A stretch of DNA of 35,431 bases from an uncultured Collinsella sp. (GTDB lineage Bacteria; Actinomycetota; Coriobacteriia; Coriobacteriales; Coriobacteriaceae), in the NCBI GenBank assembly GCA_900542965.1, contig UQPY01000017.1, forward strand, positions 1-35,431, given 5' to 3'. Positions 27,873-35,431 of this stretch are shown in pieces; position 1 is the stretch's first letter, and each line of letters opens with the position of its first letter. The position numbers and the translations under genes were made by a program. The notes beneath the pieces were generated by a model. It was not told where the DNA came from. It did no database searches and worked only from the letters and a program-made list of their open reading frames with translations.

Positions 27873-30800
27873 TTACGCCTCCTTCTTGGTCGAAGCAACA
27901 GAGCTGGCAGCCACGGACGCAGCACCCGCAGCACCGCCCGCAACATCGAAGCGAGCAACATCCGCGTCACTCGCGCGACCGGTCACAATGTCAAACGCCA
28001 GCTCCTCGGCCTGCGCATGCGTCTTGCCGACGGCCTCGGCGGCGGCGACAATCGCCAGCACGCGCTCGTACTCGGTCGGAATGACCTTCACAAAGTGCTT
28101 GCTCATCGTCTCAAAGCTGTAGAGCAGCTTAATGCCGCGCGGGCTCTGCGTCGCGTCCACGTGCTCCTGGATGAGCTCGCGAATCTGCGCCAGCTCGCCG
28201 GCCGTCGGGGCTTTAAGCTCAACGCTCTCGTGGTTCACACGGGCATCGAGCGTGCCGTACTGGTCAAAGACATAGGCCACGCCACCCGTCATGCCGGCGG
28301 CGAAGTTCTGCCCGACCTCGCCCAGGATGAGCGCCAGACCACCCGTCATGTACTCGCAACCATGGTTGCCGCAGCCCTCGACCACCACGGTGGCACCGGA
28401 GTTGCGCACGGCAAAGCGCTGGCCGGCAAGACCGTTAATGAAGCCGCAGCCGCTCGTGGCGCCAAAGAACGCAACGTTGCCCACGATGATGTTCTCGTCG
28501 AACTTGTAGGTCGCATGCGGGTTGGGGCGCACGGAGACCTCGCCGCCCGAAAGGCCCTTACCAAAGTAGTCGTTGGCGTCGCCGCACACGTTGAGCGTCA
28601 CGCCGCGCGGCAGGAAGGCGCCAAAGCTCTGACCGGCCGAGCCATCGCAATCGATGGTGATGGAGCCGGCGGGCAGGCCCTCGGGATGTGCCTTGGTCAC
28701 CGCATTGCCCAAGATGGTGCCAACGCAACGGTTGACGTTGGCGATGTCGGCATGGAAACGAATCGGACGCAGGTGCGCACGGGCATCGGCCGTATAGGGG
28801 ACAAACAGCGTAGAGTCGAGCGTCTTGCCGAGCTCGCTGTCCGCAGCCATCTGGGGCAGGAAGTGACGGCCGTCGGCACCCGGGATGTGGGCACCAAACT
28901 CACAGGTCGCGCTCGCCAGCACGGGCGACAGATCGAGCAGGTTGGCCTTGCGGTTGCCCGGCACCTCAATCTGGCGCAGGCACTCGGGATGGCCGACCAT
29001 CTCGTCGATGGTGCGGAAGCCCAGGCGTGCCATGACCTCGCGCAGCTGCTCGGCCACAAAGAGCATAAAGTGCTCAACGTGCTCGGGCTTACCGCGGAAG
29101 CCGTGACGCAGGCGGCAGTTTTGCGTGGCGATGCCGGCCGGGCAGGTATCCTGCTGACAGTCACGCTGCATGAGGCAACCCATGGAGATGAGCGGCATGG
29201 TCGCAAAGCCAAACTCCTCGGCGCCCAGCAAGCAGGCGACGGCGACATCGGTGCCGTCCATGAGCTTGCCGTCGGCCTCGAGCACCACGCGGGAGCGCAG
29301 GCCGTTTTGCAGCAGCGTCTGCTGGGCCTCGGCAAGGCCAAGCTCCAGCGGCAGGCCGGCATGCCAAATGGAATCGCGCGCCGCGGCACCCGAGCCGCCA
29401 TTGTGGCCGCTGATCAAGATCTTGTCGGCAGCGCCCTTGGCCACACCGGTTGCGATGGTGCCGACGCCGGCCTCGCTGACCAGCTTGACCGACACGCGCG
29501 CGCCGGGGTTGGCATTCTTAAGGTCAAAGATCAGCTCTGCCAGGTCCTCGATGGAGTAGATGTCGTGGTGCGGCGGAGGCGAGATCAGGCCGATGCCGGG
29601 CGTGGACTGACGGACCTCGGCAATCCAGGGGTAGACCTTCTTGCCGGGCAGGTGGCCACCCTCGCCGGGCTTGGCGCCCTGGGCCATCTTGATCTGAATC
29701 TCGAAGGCGCTGCACAGGTAGCGGCTCGTCACGCCAAAGCGCGCACTTGCCACCTGCTTGATCGCGGAGTTCTTGGAATCACCGTTAGCCAGCGGGGTCT
29801 CGCGACGCGGATCCTCACCGCCCTCGCCCGAGTTGGAACGGCCGTGCAGGCGGTTCATGGCGATGGCCATGCACTCGTGTGCTTCCTTGCTGATGGAGCC
29901 GTACGACATGGCGCCGGTGTTAAAGCGGCGGACGATGTTGAGCGCGGGCTCGACCTCGTCGAGCGAAACCGGCGTGCGGCCGCTGGCATCAAAGTCGAGC
30001 AAGTCGCGCAGACGCACGGCACGGCCGGTGCGGTGCAGGCGGGCGCTGTACTCCTTAAAGGTGTCGTAGCTGTCCTCACGGCAGGCGGTCTGCAGCAGGT
30101 AGACGGTCTGGGGGTCGATGAGGTGTTCCTCGCCGCCGAGCGGGCGCCACTTGGTCAGACCCAGCGTGGGCAGCTGATCGGGAGCCGGGCTCTTAAGGAT
30201 AGCGAGCGCAGCGTCGTAGCGCTCGTTTTGCTCGCGCTCAACGTCCTCGACGCCCATACCGCCCACACGGCTCACCGTGCCGGCGAAGTACGCGTTGACG
30301 AACTCCGGCGTAAAGCCCACGGCTTCGAAGATCTGCGCCGAATGGTAGCTCTGCACCGTGGAGATGCCCATCTTGGACATGATGGAGACGATGCCGGCGG
30401 TCGCAGCCTTGTTGTAGTTGGCGATGCCCTGCTCGGCCGTCACGTCCAGGTCGCCGCGTGCCGCCAGATCGCGGATGCACGCATGTGCGTTGTACGGATA
30501 GATGCCGCTCGCGGAGTAGCCCACCAGCGCCGCAAAGTCGTGCGGGGACACGGCGTCACCACACTCCACCACGATGTCGGCAAAGGTACGCACGCCGGCG
30601 CGGATCAGGTGGTTGTGCACGCAGCCCACGGCGAGCAGCGACGGCACGGGCACCTCGCCCGCAGCGGCACGATCGCTCAACACCACAATGTTCACGCCGT
30701 CGCGGACCGCAGCCTCAACGTCCTCGGCAAGCTGTTTGAGCGCAGCCTGCAGCGCGCCCTCGCCGGCATCGCGGCGGTAGACGGCACGGAAACGACGGGT

Positions 30801-32570
30801 CTTAAAGCCAACACGGTCGATGGCACAGATATGCTCGAACTCTTCCTCGTTGAGCAATGGGCGCTCCAAGCGCACCAGCTGACAGGCCGTGCGGGAATCC
30901 TCGAGCAGGTTGCCGTGGTTGCCCAGATAGAGCGTGGTCGAAGTCACCATGTGCTCGCGCAGGGCATCGATGGGCGGGTTCGTGACCTGAGCGAACAGCT
31001 GATAGAAGTAATCGAAGAACGAACGCGTCTTCTTGGACAGGCAGGCCAACGGCGCATCGATACCCATCGAGGCGAGCGGGGCCTTGCCCTGCTGGGCCAT
31101 GGGGCGCACGACCTCGTCAACATCATCCCAATGATAGCCGAGCTTGGCCATGCGCACGGCGGCGGGCACCTCGGCATCCTCGGCGGGCGCGGGCGCGGCG
31201 GGCTCATCGAGCGCGTCGACGGTCAGTGTCTCCTCGGCAATCCAGTCGCGGTAGGGCTTCTCCTTGGCATAGCGGGCGCGCAGCTCGTCGTTGTAGATCA
31301 CGCGGCCGCGGGCAAAATCGACCTCGAGCATCTGGCCCGGTCCCAGGCAGCCGCTCGTCAGGATGTTCTCGGGGCTCACCTCGATGGTGCCCACCTCGCT
31401 TGCCAGCATAAAGCGACCGTCGCGCGTCACATAGTAGCGGGCGGGACGCAGGCCGTTGCGGTCGAGAGCAGCACCCAGGGTACGGCCGTCGGTAAAGGCG
31501 ATGGCCGCCGGGCCATCCCACGGCTCCATGAGCATGGACTGGTAGGCGTCGTAGGCGCGGCGCTCCTCGCTCAGGCTGTCGTTGTGGTCCCACGGCTCGG
31601 GCAGCAGCATGGATACAGCGCGCGTGAGCGGGCGACCGTTCATAACCAGGAACTCGAGCACGTTGTCCAGAATCGCGGAGTCGGAACCCTCACGGTTGAT
31701 GATGGGCATCACGCGCTCAAGATCGTGCTGCAGCACGGGGCTGTACAGGTTGGGTTCGCGGGCGCGAATCCAGTTGACGTTGCCCTTGAGGGTGTTGATC
31801 TCGCCGTTGTGGATGATAAAGCGGTTGGGGTGCGCGCGCTCCCAGCTGGGCGTAGTGTTGGTGGAGTAGCGCGAGTGGACGAGCGCCACGGCCGTCTTGA
31901 CGGCGGCGTCGTTGAGGTCGATGAAGAAGCGGCGCATCTGTGTGGCGACCAGCATGCCCTTGTACACGATGGTGCGCGAGCTCATGGAGCACACATAGAA
32001 GATCTTGTTGCGCAGGGCAAACTCGGCGTCAGCCTTCTTCTCGATGGTGCGGCGGCACACGTACAGGCGGCGCTCGAAGGCATCGCCGGCGGGCGTGTCG
32101 TCCGGACGGCCCAGGAAAGCCTGCAGGATGGTTGGCATGCAGGCGCGGGCCGTCTCGCCCAGGTCGTGCGGGTCGACGGGCACCTCGCGCCAAAAGAGCA
32201 GCGGCACGCCGGCCTCGGCGCAGCCCTCCTCAAACACGCGACGGGCATCCTCTACGCCCTTGTCGTCCTGCGGAAAGAACAGCATGGCCACGCCATAGTC
32301 GCCCTCTGCCGGCAGAATCTGGCCGCACTTTTGGGCCTCTTTACGGAAAAAGTGATGCGGAACCTGGAACAGGATGCCGGCGCCGTCGCCGGTGTTCTTC
32401 TCGAGTCCCGTACCGCCGCGGTGCTCCAAGTTGACCAGAATGGACAGTGCATCGTCCAGAATCTGGTGATGGCGCTCACCGTTGATATCGGCAAGTGCGC
32501 CGATGCCACATGCATCGTGGTCGAATTCGGGGCGATAAAGGCCCTGCTGTTGAGCGGAATCTGCCTGCAT
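27873..32570 (-). CDS. gltB: Glutamate synthase, large (alpha) subunit
   Basis: This 1565-residue enzyme makes two glutamates from glutamine and 2-oxoglutarate. The catalytic Cys21 (DHDA then CGIG) becomes the N-terminus after removal of a 20-residue propeptide, starting the class II glutamine amidotransferase domain (about 21-430). A central domain and an FMN-binding TIM-barrel synthase domain follow, with GEGGEDPRRET and PGEGGHLPGKKVYPWIAE signatures. The [3Fe-4S] site is CLMQRDCQQDTCPAGIATQ, and a C-terminal beta-helix has Gly-rich repeats (about 1270-1500). The ATG at 32570 has GGGGAGG upstream. It is the first gene of gltB-gltD and works with the beta subunit as electron donor in ammonium assimilation. 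Confidence 0.97.
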   Translation of the reverse strand: MQADSAQQQGLYRPEFDHDACGIGALADINGERHHQILDDALSILVNLEHRGGTGLEKNTGDGAGILFQVPHHFFRKEAQKCGQILPAEGDYGVAMLFFPQDDKGVEDARRVFEEGCAEAGVPLLFWREVPVDPHDLGETARACMPTILQAFLGRPDDTPAGDAFERRLYVCRRTIEKKADAEFALRNKIFYVCSMSSRTIVYKGMLVATQMRRFFIDLNDAAVKTAVALVHSRYSTNTTPSWERAHPNRFIIHNGEINTLKGNVNWIRAREPNLYSPVLQHDLERVMPIINREGSDSAILDNVLEFLVMNGRPLTRAVSMLLPEPWDHNDSLSEERRAYDAYQSMLMEPWDGPAAIAFTDGRTLGAALDRNGLRPARYYVTRDGRFMLASEVGTIEVSPENILTSGCLGPGQMLEVDFARGRVIYNDELRARYAKEKPYRDWIAEETLTVDALDEPAAPAPAEDAEVPAAVRMAKLGYHWDDVDEVVRPMAQQGKAPLASMGIDAPLACLSKKTRSFFDYFYQLFAQVTNPPIDALREHMVTSTTLYLGNHGNLLEDSRTACQLVRLERPLLNEEEFEHICAIDRVGFKTRRFRAVYRRDAGEGALQAALKQLAEDVEAAVRDGVNIVVLSDRAAAGEVPVPSLLAVGCVHNHLIRAGVRTFADIVVECGDAVSPHDFAALVGYSASGIYPYNAHACIRDLAARGDLDVTAEQGIANYNKAATAGIVSIMSKMGISTVQSYHSAQIFEAVGFTPEFVNAYFAGTVSRVGGMGVEDVEREQNERYDAALAILKSPAPDQLPTLGLTKWRPLGGEEHLIDPQTVYLLQTACREDSYDTFKEYSARLHRTGRAVRLRDLLDFDASGRTPVSLDEVEPALNIVRRFNTGAMSYGSISKEAHECMAIAMNRLHGRSNSGEGGEDPRRETPLANGDSKNSAIKQVASARFGVTSRYLCSAFEIQIKMAQGAKPGEGGHLPGKKVYPWIAEVRQSTPGIGLISPPPHHDIYSIEDLAELIFDLKNANPGARVSVKLVSEAGVGTIATGVAKGAADKILISGHNGGSGAAARDSIWHAGLPLELGLAEAQQTLLQNGLRSRVVLEADGKLMDGTDVAVACLLGAEEFGFATMPLISMGCLMQRDCQQDTCPAGIATQNCRLRHGFRGKPEHVEHFMLFVAEQLREVMARLGFRTIDEMVGHPECLRQIEVPGNRKANLLDLSPVLASATCEFGAHIPGADGRHFLPQMAADSELGKTLDSTLFVPYTADARAHLRPIRFHADIANVNRCVGTILGNAVTKAHPEGLPAGSITIDCDGSAGQSFGAFLPRGVTLNVCGDANDYFGKGLSGGEVSVRPNPHATYKFDENIIVGNVAFFGATSGCGFINGLAGQRFAVRNSGATVVVEGCGNHGCEYMTGGLALILGEVGQNFAAGMTGGVAYVFDQYGTLDARVNHESVELKAPTAGELAQIRELIQEHVDATQSPRGIKLLYSFETMSKHFVKVIPTEYERVLAIVAAAEAVGKTHAQAEELAFDIVTGRASDADVARFDVAGGAAGAASVAASSVASTKKEA

Positions 32571-32755
32571 CGCGATCCTCCCCTAGATATTTAGACAGTC
32601 AGTTGAATAGGCATAGTAGGAGCATCAGGGCATCGTTGTGTTTCCCGCCCGTTTCGAAACAATCGCGTAACGCACACCTTACGAGTGGGCACCGCCGACC
32701 TCAAGGGCGGCAACAAGGCGCCCAAGTTCGGCTTGTAAGCTCACCGCTTCAAACA
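32571..32755 (-). promoter_or_regulatory. Upstream region of gltBD
   Basis: A perfect palindrome GTTTCGAAAC (32651-32660) lies about 80 bp before gltB. On the minus strand, GAAAC, six bases and a second GAAAC follow (about 32644-32659), with GTTAC a little further upstream. These pentamers recall the GTnAC-n6-GAAAC parts of actinobacterial GlnR sites, but the arrangement is not canonical. I cannot place a clear -35/-10 pair. Confidence 0.35.
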
Positions 32756-32890
32756 TCTCAATCTGTAACAGGAGGAACCGATTTTGGCGCCTAGATGTTA
32801 CAGATTGAGATTTTCTGCGGGACGGTTTTGGTTTGTCTCGATCTGTAACACCTAGGCCCAATTTCCATCCCTAGTTGTTACAGATCGAGA
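32756..32890. repeat. 55-bp palindrome array F, two units
   Basis: Units lie at 32756-32810 and 32836-32890, an 80-bp step. Unit 1 has the compensated arm pair TCTCAATC/GATTGAGA and a GACC-like core with ATTTTGG; unit 2 has standard arms and an unusual CCTAGG core start. The linker contains GGGACGG, resembling the GGACGG linkers of array C. The array lies between the divergent gltB and Nramp genes. Confidence 0.95.
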
Positions 32891-32947
32891 CATTTCGGCA
32901 GCCCCCTTTCACCATCCCATTCAAATACAACAATTTTGTTAGTCATG

Positions 32948-32977
32948 GTTAACTTTTTGGCCTAAAACGGGTATCCT
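32948..32977 (+). promoter_or_regulatory. Candidate Nramp promoter with dyad in the spacer
   Basis: GTTAAC (32948-32953) and TATCCT (32972-32977) are 18 nt apart. The spacer begins with the near-palindrome TTTTTGGCCTAAAA (32954-32967), well placed for a metal-dependent repressor of the DtxR/MntR or Fur type to block RNA polymerase. The regulator is not encoded in the window. Confidence 0.45.
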
Positions 32978-33013
32978 TTGCGGCGTCAAACAAACGGCAC
33001 GCAGGAGCTCACC

Positions 33014-34270
33014 ATGCTCAACCATCCCAAACAACACTTTGGCTCGCACCGCACCGGAGGCCACGGAGGTCTGGATATCGCCCGGCACATCGGCCCCGGG
33101 CTACTCGTGACCGTCGGCTTTATCGACCCGGGCAACTGGGCCTCCAATATGGCCGCGGGCTCGCAGTTTGGCTACGCGCTGCTGTGGATCGTCACGCTGT
33201 CCACGATTATGCTCATCGCGTTGCAGCACAACGCGGCGCACCTGGGCATCGCCACGGGCACCTGTCTTGCCGAGGCCACGACACGCTACCTCCCCCGCAT
33301 CGTGGGACGCGCGGTACTCGCCAGCGCCTATCTCGCGACCATCGCCACCGCCATGGCCGAAGTCCTGGGCGGCGCGATTGCCCTTCAAATGCTCTTTGGG
33401 CTGCCCGTGCGCGCGGGCTGCGTCATCGTGGCGGCAGTATCGATGGCGATGCTCATGACGAACTCCTACAAGCATGCCGAACGCTGGATCATCGCCTTCG
33501 TAGGCGTGGTAGGACTCTCGTTTTTGGCCGAGCTTGCACTAGTCAAGGTCGACTGGCCGCAAGCCGCCGCAAGCTGGATCACGCCTAGTATGCCCACTGG
33601 CTCTGCCGCGATTATCGTGAGTGTCCTGGGTGCGGTCGTTATGCCACACAACCTTTTTCTGCACTCCGAGGTCATCCAATCCATGCACTTCGAAGGCCAA
33701 GGCGAGCAGGTTATCGAGGAACGTCTGCGCTACGAGCTCTTCGACACGCTCTTTTCGATGGGCGTGGGCTGGGCAATCAACTCGGCAATGGTCATCCTGG
33801 CCGCAACGACCTTCTTTGCGCACGGCATGGTCGTAGACGACCTCGCCGTCGCAGCGGCCACGCTCTCCCCCATTCTGGGCCCGGCGAGCTCGACCATCTT
33901 TGCGGTAGCGCTGCTGTTCGCGGGACTATCGAGTAGTGTGACGGCGGGTATGGCGGCGGGCACCATCACCGCGGGCATGTTCGACGAGGAATACGACATA
34001 CACGACCGACATTCCTCGATCGGGGTGGCGGCCTGTTTCGTCGGCGCAGTGACGGCGTGCCTGGTCGTCCCAAATCCTTTTGAAGGTCTCATCTGGAGTC
34101 AGGCACTGTTGTCGCTTCAGCTGCCGATTACGGTCTTTGTGCTCATACGGCTCACCAGTTCACCCCGCGTCATGGGCAAATACGCCAACTCGCGCCCACT
34201 CAACGCGCTGCTTGTAGGGATCGGTGCCATCGTGACGATTCTAGATGTCGTGTTGTTGACAGGGATGTAA
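33014..34270 (+). CDS. Nramp-family divalent metal transporter (MntH-like)
   Basis: This 418-residue membrane protein has about 11 helices and imports Mn2+ or Fe2+ with protons. The TM1 metal site is DPGN (38-41, in GFIDPGNWASN) and the TM6 site is MPH (210-212, in GAVVMPHNLFLHSE), both as in bacterial MntH. The conserved loop between TM2 and TM3 (QHNAAHLGIATGTCLAEATT) is also recognisable. The ATG at 33014 has CAGGAG upstream; a longer reading from 32978 lies in the promoter region. It is monocistronic, starts divergently from gltB and ends at a single palindromic unit. Selectivity between Mn and Fe cannot be fixed by sequence alone, so I leave the gene symbol empty. Confidence 0.92.
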   Translation: MLNHPKQHFGSHRTGGHGGLDIARHIGPGLLVTVGFIDPGNWASNMAAGSQFGYALLWIVTLSTIMLIALQHNAAHLGIATGTCLAEATTRYLPRIVGRAVLASAYLATIATAMAEVLGGAIALQMLFGLPVRAGCVIVAAVSMAMLMTNSYKHAERWIIAFVGVVGLSFLAELALVKVDWPQAAASWITPSMPTGSAAIIVSVLGAVVMPHNLFLHSEVIQSMHFEGQGEQVIEERLRYELFDTLFSMGVGWAINSAMVILAATTFFAHGMVVDDLAVAAATLSPILGPASSTIFAVALLFAGLSSSVTAGMAAGTITAGMFDEEYDIHDRHSSIGVAACFVGAVTACLVVPNPFEGLIWSQALLSLQLPITVFVLIRLTSSPRVMGKYANSRPLNALLVGIGAIVTILDVVLLTGM

Positions 34271-34293
34271 TGGGGCACCTACCCAGGCAAACG

Positions 34294-34348
34294 TCTCGAT
34301 CTGTAACAGGAAGACCCGTTTCGAGCCGTTAGATGTTACAGATTGAGA
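34294..34348. repeat. 55-bp palindrome, single unit G
   Basis: TCTCGATCTGTAACA (34294-34308), a 25-nt core GAAGACCCGTTTCGAGCC with flanks, and TGTTACAGATTGAGA. One G-T wobble is allowed between the arms. It lies 23 nt after the Nramp stop, between convergent genes. Confidence 0.93.
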
Positions 34349-34417
34349 CAAAAGGTCGGCCGGACTCACAACAGACAGGATCGGCCAACAGCAACCGTGA
34401 TCCCTTGGGGGCGGAGG

Positions 34418-34454
34418 AAAAGGGTCCCGGCCGGAATATCCAGCCGGGACCCTT
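34418..34454 (-). terminator. Rho-independent terminator of the rubredoxin gene
   Basis: AAGGGTCCCGGC (34420-34431) pairs perfectly with 34443-34454 around an 11-nt loop. On the minus strand it is followed by TTTTCCTCC. It lies 40 nt beyond the rubredoxin stop. Confidence 0.9.
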
Positions 34455-34494
34455 GGACAGAGCTATGTGTTGCTACAAGCCGTGTGCCTGCGAG

Positions 34495-34638
34495 TTACTC
34501 CTCGACGAGCTCAAACTGATCGGGACCAACGCCGCACACCGGGCACACGTAATCCTCGGGCAGCTCGGGCGTGTCGACCTCAACCTCGTAACCACAAACG
34601 ATGCACACGAACTTATACGTCTTCTTCTCCTCAGCCAT
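34495..34638 (-). CDS. Rubredoxin
   Basis: This 47-residue iron protein has the two CxxC loops that hold one Fe: CIVCGY (12-17) and CPVCGV (32-37), with the usual YxFVC start and DYVCPVCGVGPDQF end. It carries single electrons at low potential, typically to rubrerythrin, superoxide reductase or flavodiiron proteins. It is slightly shorter than the common 52-54 residues. The ATG at 34638 has GAGAGGAG upstream; an upstream in-frame ATG at 34677 has none. It lies 89 nt downstream of a flavin reductase gene, on the same strand, with its own AT-rich promoter candidate between them. Confidence 0.96.
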   Translation of the reverse strand: MAEEKKTYKFVCIVCGYEVEVDTPELPEDYVCPVCGVGPDQFELVEE

Positions 34639-34682
34639 GATGTTCTCCTCTCGAACGCGACTGGTGATGTACTTCATCTAAT

Positions 34683-34710
34683 AGTATAGATTCTCAATAA
34701 TATAATGCAA
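34683..34710 (-). promoter_or_regulatory. Candidate rubredoxin promoter
   Basis: On the minus strand TTGCAT (34705-34710) and TATACT (34683-34688) are 16 nt apart in a very AT-rich stretch. The spacer region (TATATTATTGAGAATC) is partly symmetric and recalls Fur/PerR-type boxes, suggesting iron or peroxide control. This is tentative. Confidence 0.5.
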
Positions 34711-34727
34711 GTATTTTTAAAACATTT

Positions 34728-35231
34728 CTAGCCTTGATACGAGGACGCCTTCGGAGGCGTCTTGCCCTTCAGGACCTTATGGTAGTAATCGTAGGTGAGC
34801 GGCGTCTCGTCGCTCAGGCGCTCGGCATCCTCGACCTCGCCGATAAACAGTAGATGCGTGCCCACATCCACAGTGTCGATCAAACGGCAGCTAAACAGCG
34901 CCGCCGCGTGCTCGGTCACATAGGGCATGCCCAGAGCCGTCTCGCGGGTCTCGTACTTGGCAAACTTGTCGTAGTCGCTGCTGGTGCGGAAGCCAAAGAT
35001 GCCGATATAGAGCATGTCGGCCGTCTGATCGATCACGGTCAGCGCGAAGGCCTTGGCCGACGCGATGACGCCCGAGGTGACGTTGTCCTTGTTCACGGCA
35101 ACCGAGATACGCGGCGGCATGGACGTCACTTGCACCGCCGTGTTGATAACGCAGCCGGCGCGCAGCTCGTCTGCCGCGGCGCTCACCACGTACAGACCGC
35201 TCGGCATGGTAAAGAACGCAGTTTTGTCCAT
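34728..35231 (-). CDS. Flavin reductase-like FMN-binding split-barrel protein
   Basis: This 167-residue protein matches the flavin reductase domain family (FMN-binding split barrel). It has an N-terminal GLYVVSAAADELRAGCVINTAVQ block, then PPRISVAVNKDNVTSGVIAS, a FGFRTSSDYDKF segment and a C-terminal YDYYHKVLKGKTPPKA. Such proteins reduce FMN with NAD(P)H or relay electrons. In some anaerobes (for example the high-molecular-weight rubredoxin Hrb) this domain is fused to rubredoxin; here the rubredoxin is the next gene. Together they could feed an oxygen- or NO-reducing flavodiiron protein encoded elsewhere. The start at 35231 has GGGGAG upstream. Confidence 0.88.
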   Translation of the reverse strand: MDKTAFFTMPSGLYVVSAAADELRAGCVINTAVQVTSMPPRISVAVNKDNVTSGVIASAKAFALTVIDQTADMLYIGIFGFRTSSDYDKFAKYETRETALGMPYVTEHAAALFSCRLIDTVDVGTHLLFIGEVEDAERLSDETPLTYDYYHKVLKGKTPPKASSYQG

Positions 35232-35282
35232 AACGATCACTCCCCTAGCTCGGGTTGGAACCTCATGAATGTATGTACCCAC

Positions 35283-35316
35283 AAAAAAGGCGGCACCCAT
35301 AACGGACGCCGCCTTT
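35283..35316 (-). terminator. Terminator of an off-window minus-strand gene
   Basis: AAAGGCGGC (35286-35294) pairs perfectly with GCCGCCTTT (35308-35316). On the minus strand the stem is followed by a T-run (TTTTTTGT). It lies upstream of the flavin reductase, so it probably ends a gene to the right of the window. Confidence 0.75.
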
Positions 35317-35358
35317 AAGACATATGTGTCAGAACAGTAAGAAAGATGAGACGCCCGC

Positions 35359-35383
35359 AGTTGCGGTGAAATAGGGACTGAAT
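35359..35383. repeat. GTTGCGGTGAAATA palindrome, half copy cut by the contig end
   Basis: AGTTGCGGTGAAATAGGGAC and TGAAT match the left arm of the elements at 20743 and 21083. The rest is replaced by adapter. Breaking inside a dispersed repeat may explain why the contig ends here. Confidence 0.85.
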
Positions 35384-35431
35384 CTGTCTCTTATACACAT
35401 CTGACGCTGCCGACGACTAGTCGAGTGTAGA
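35384..35431 (-). other. Nextera sequencing adapter (artefact)
   Basis: CTGTCTCTTATACACATCT and the following bases (35384-35416) are the reverse complement of the Nextera Read 1 adapter. They are followed by an 8-nt index CTAGTCGA (35417-35424) and GTGTAGA, the start of the P5 side. The index matches the seven bases at the left end. Confidence 0.98.

Noticed and set aside
32571..32700. A canonical GlnR box before gltBD
   Set aside because: GAAAC pentamers 11 bp apart are present, but the GTnAC partners are not at the expected spacing, so I report only a low-confidence regulatory region.
34294..34348. Reading the 55-bp palindromes as ordinary transcription terminators
   Set aside because: They lack T-runs after the stem, often occur upstream of genes or in divergent gaps, and come in phased arrays. 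True terminators are found separately at 8131, 17896, 22148 and 34420.

Overview
The window looks like one whole assembly contig from a GC-rich, anaerobic, Gram-positive gut actinobacterium. Coriobacteriia, and most likely Collinsella, is my inference. It rests on the high-GC coding style, an [FeFe]-hydrogenase paired with a GltD-like flavoprotein, an LPXTG-anchored surface protein, a rubredoxin with a flavin reductase, and a CsoR-type copper regulon. Both ends carry Nextera library adapter (1-40 and 35384-35431), so the contig edges are artefacts.

Layout, left to right. The 3' end of a YgiQ-type radical SAM gene (43-393, +) converges on a RelB-like antitoxin and CPBP protease pair (1546 to 390, -). 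A four-gene minus-strand operon (7837 to 1762) encodes a NuoF-tail/GltD-like flavoprotein, an [FeFe]-hydrogenase, a lipoprotein solute-binding protein and a fused ABC permease-ATPase. Then come a DEAD-box helicase (-), an FHA protein plus membrane Ser/Thr kinase pair (+, 10858-14076), a 1126-residue coiled-coil/CAP surface protein (+), and copA-copZ-csoR (+, 18416-21464). A small zinc-ribbon membrane protein (+), an amidohydrolase (-), a putative PD-(D/E)XK nuclease (-), a hypothetical protein (-) and glutamate synthase gltB-gltD (-, 32570 to 26386) follow. An Nramp metal transporter (+) and a flavin reductase and rubredoxin pair (-) close the window.

How the genes work together. The hydrogenase operon probably links a pyridine nucleotide pool to H2 through iron-sulfur clusters and flavin, while the ABC genes import an unknown solute. 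The kinase and FHA protein form a phospho-threonine write/read pair. CopA, CopZ and CsoR are pump, chaperone and sensor of one copper response, with a G/C-rich dyad in the copA promoter as the likely CsoR site. The flavin reductase and rubredoxin form a plausible electron chain for oxygen or peroxide reduction.

The most striking non-coding feature is a family of 16 intergenic palindromes: a 15-bp arm (TCTCGATCTGTAACA), a 25-nt core and the inverted arm, 55 bp in 15 of the 16 copies. They occur singly or in arrays of 2 to 4 with a strict 80-81 bp period, so a 15-bp site recurs about every 40 bp in alternating orientation. Two arrays tightly bracket the putative nuclease gene. Three other dispersed inverted-repeat families are also present. 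I recognise no tRNA, rRNA, CRISPR array, prophage or transposase gene.
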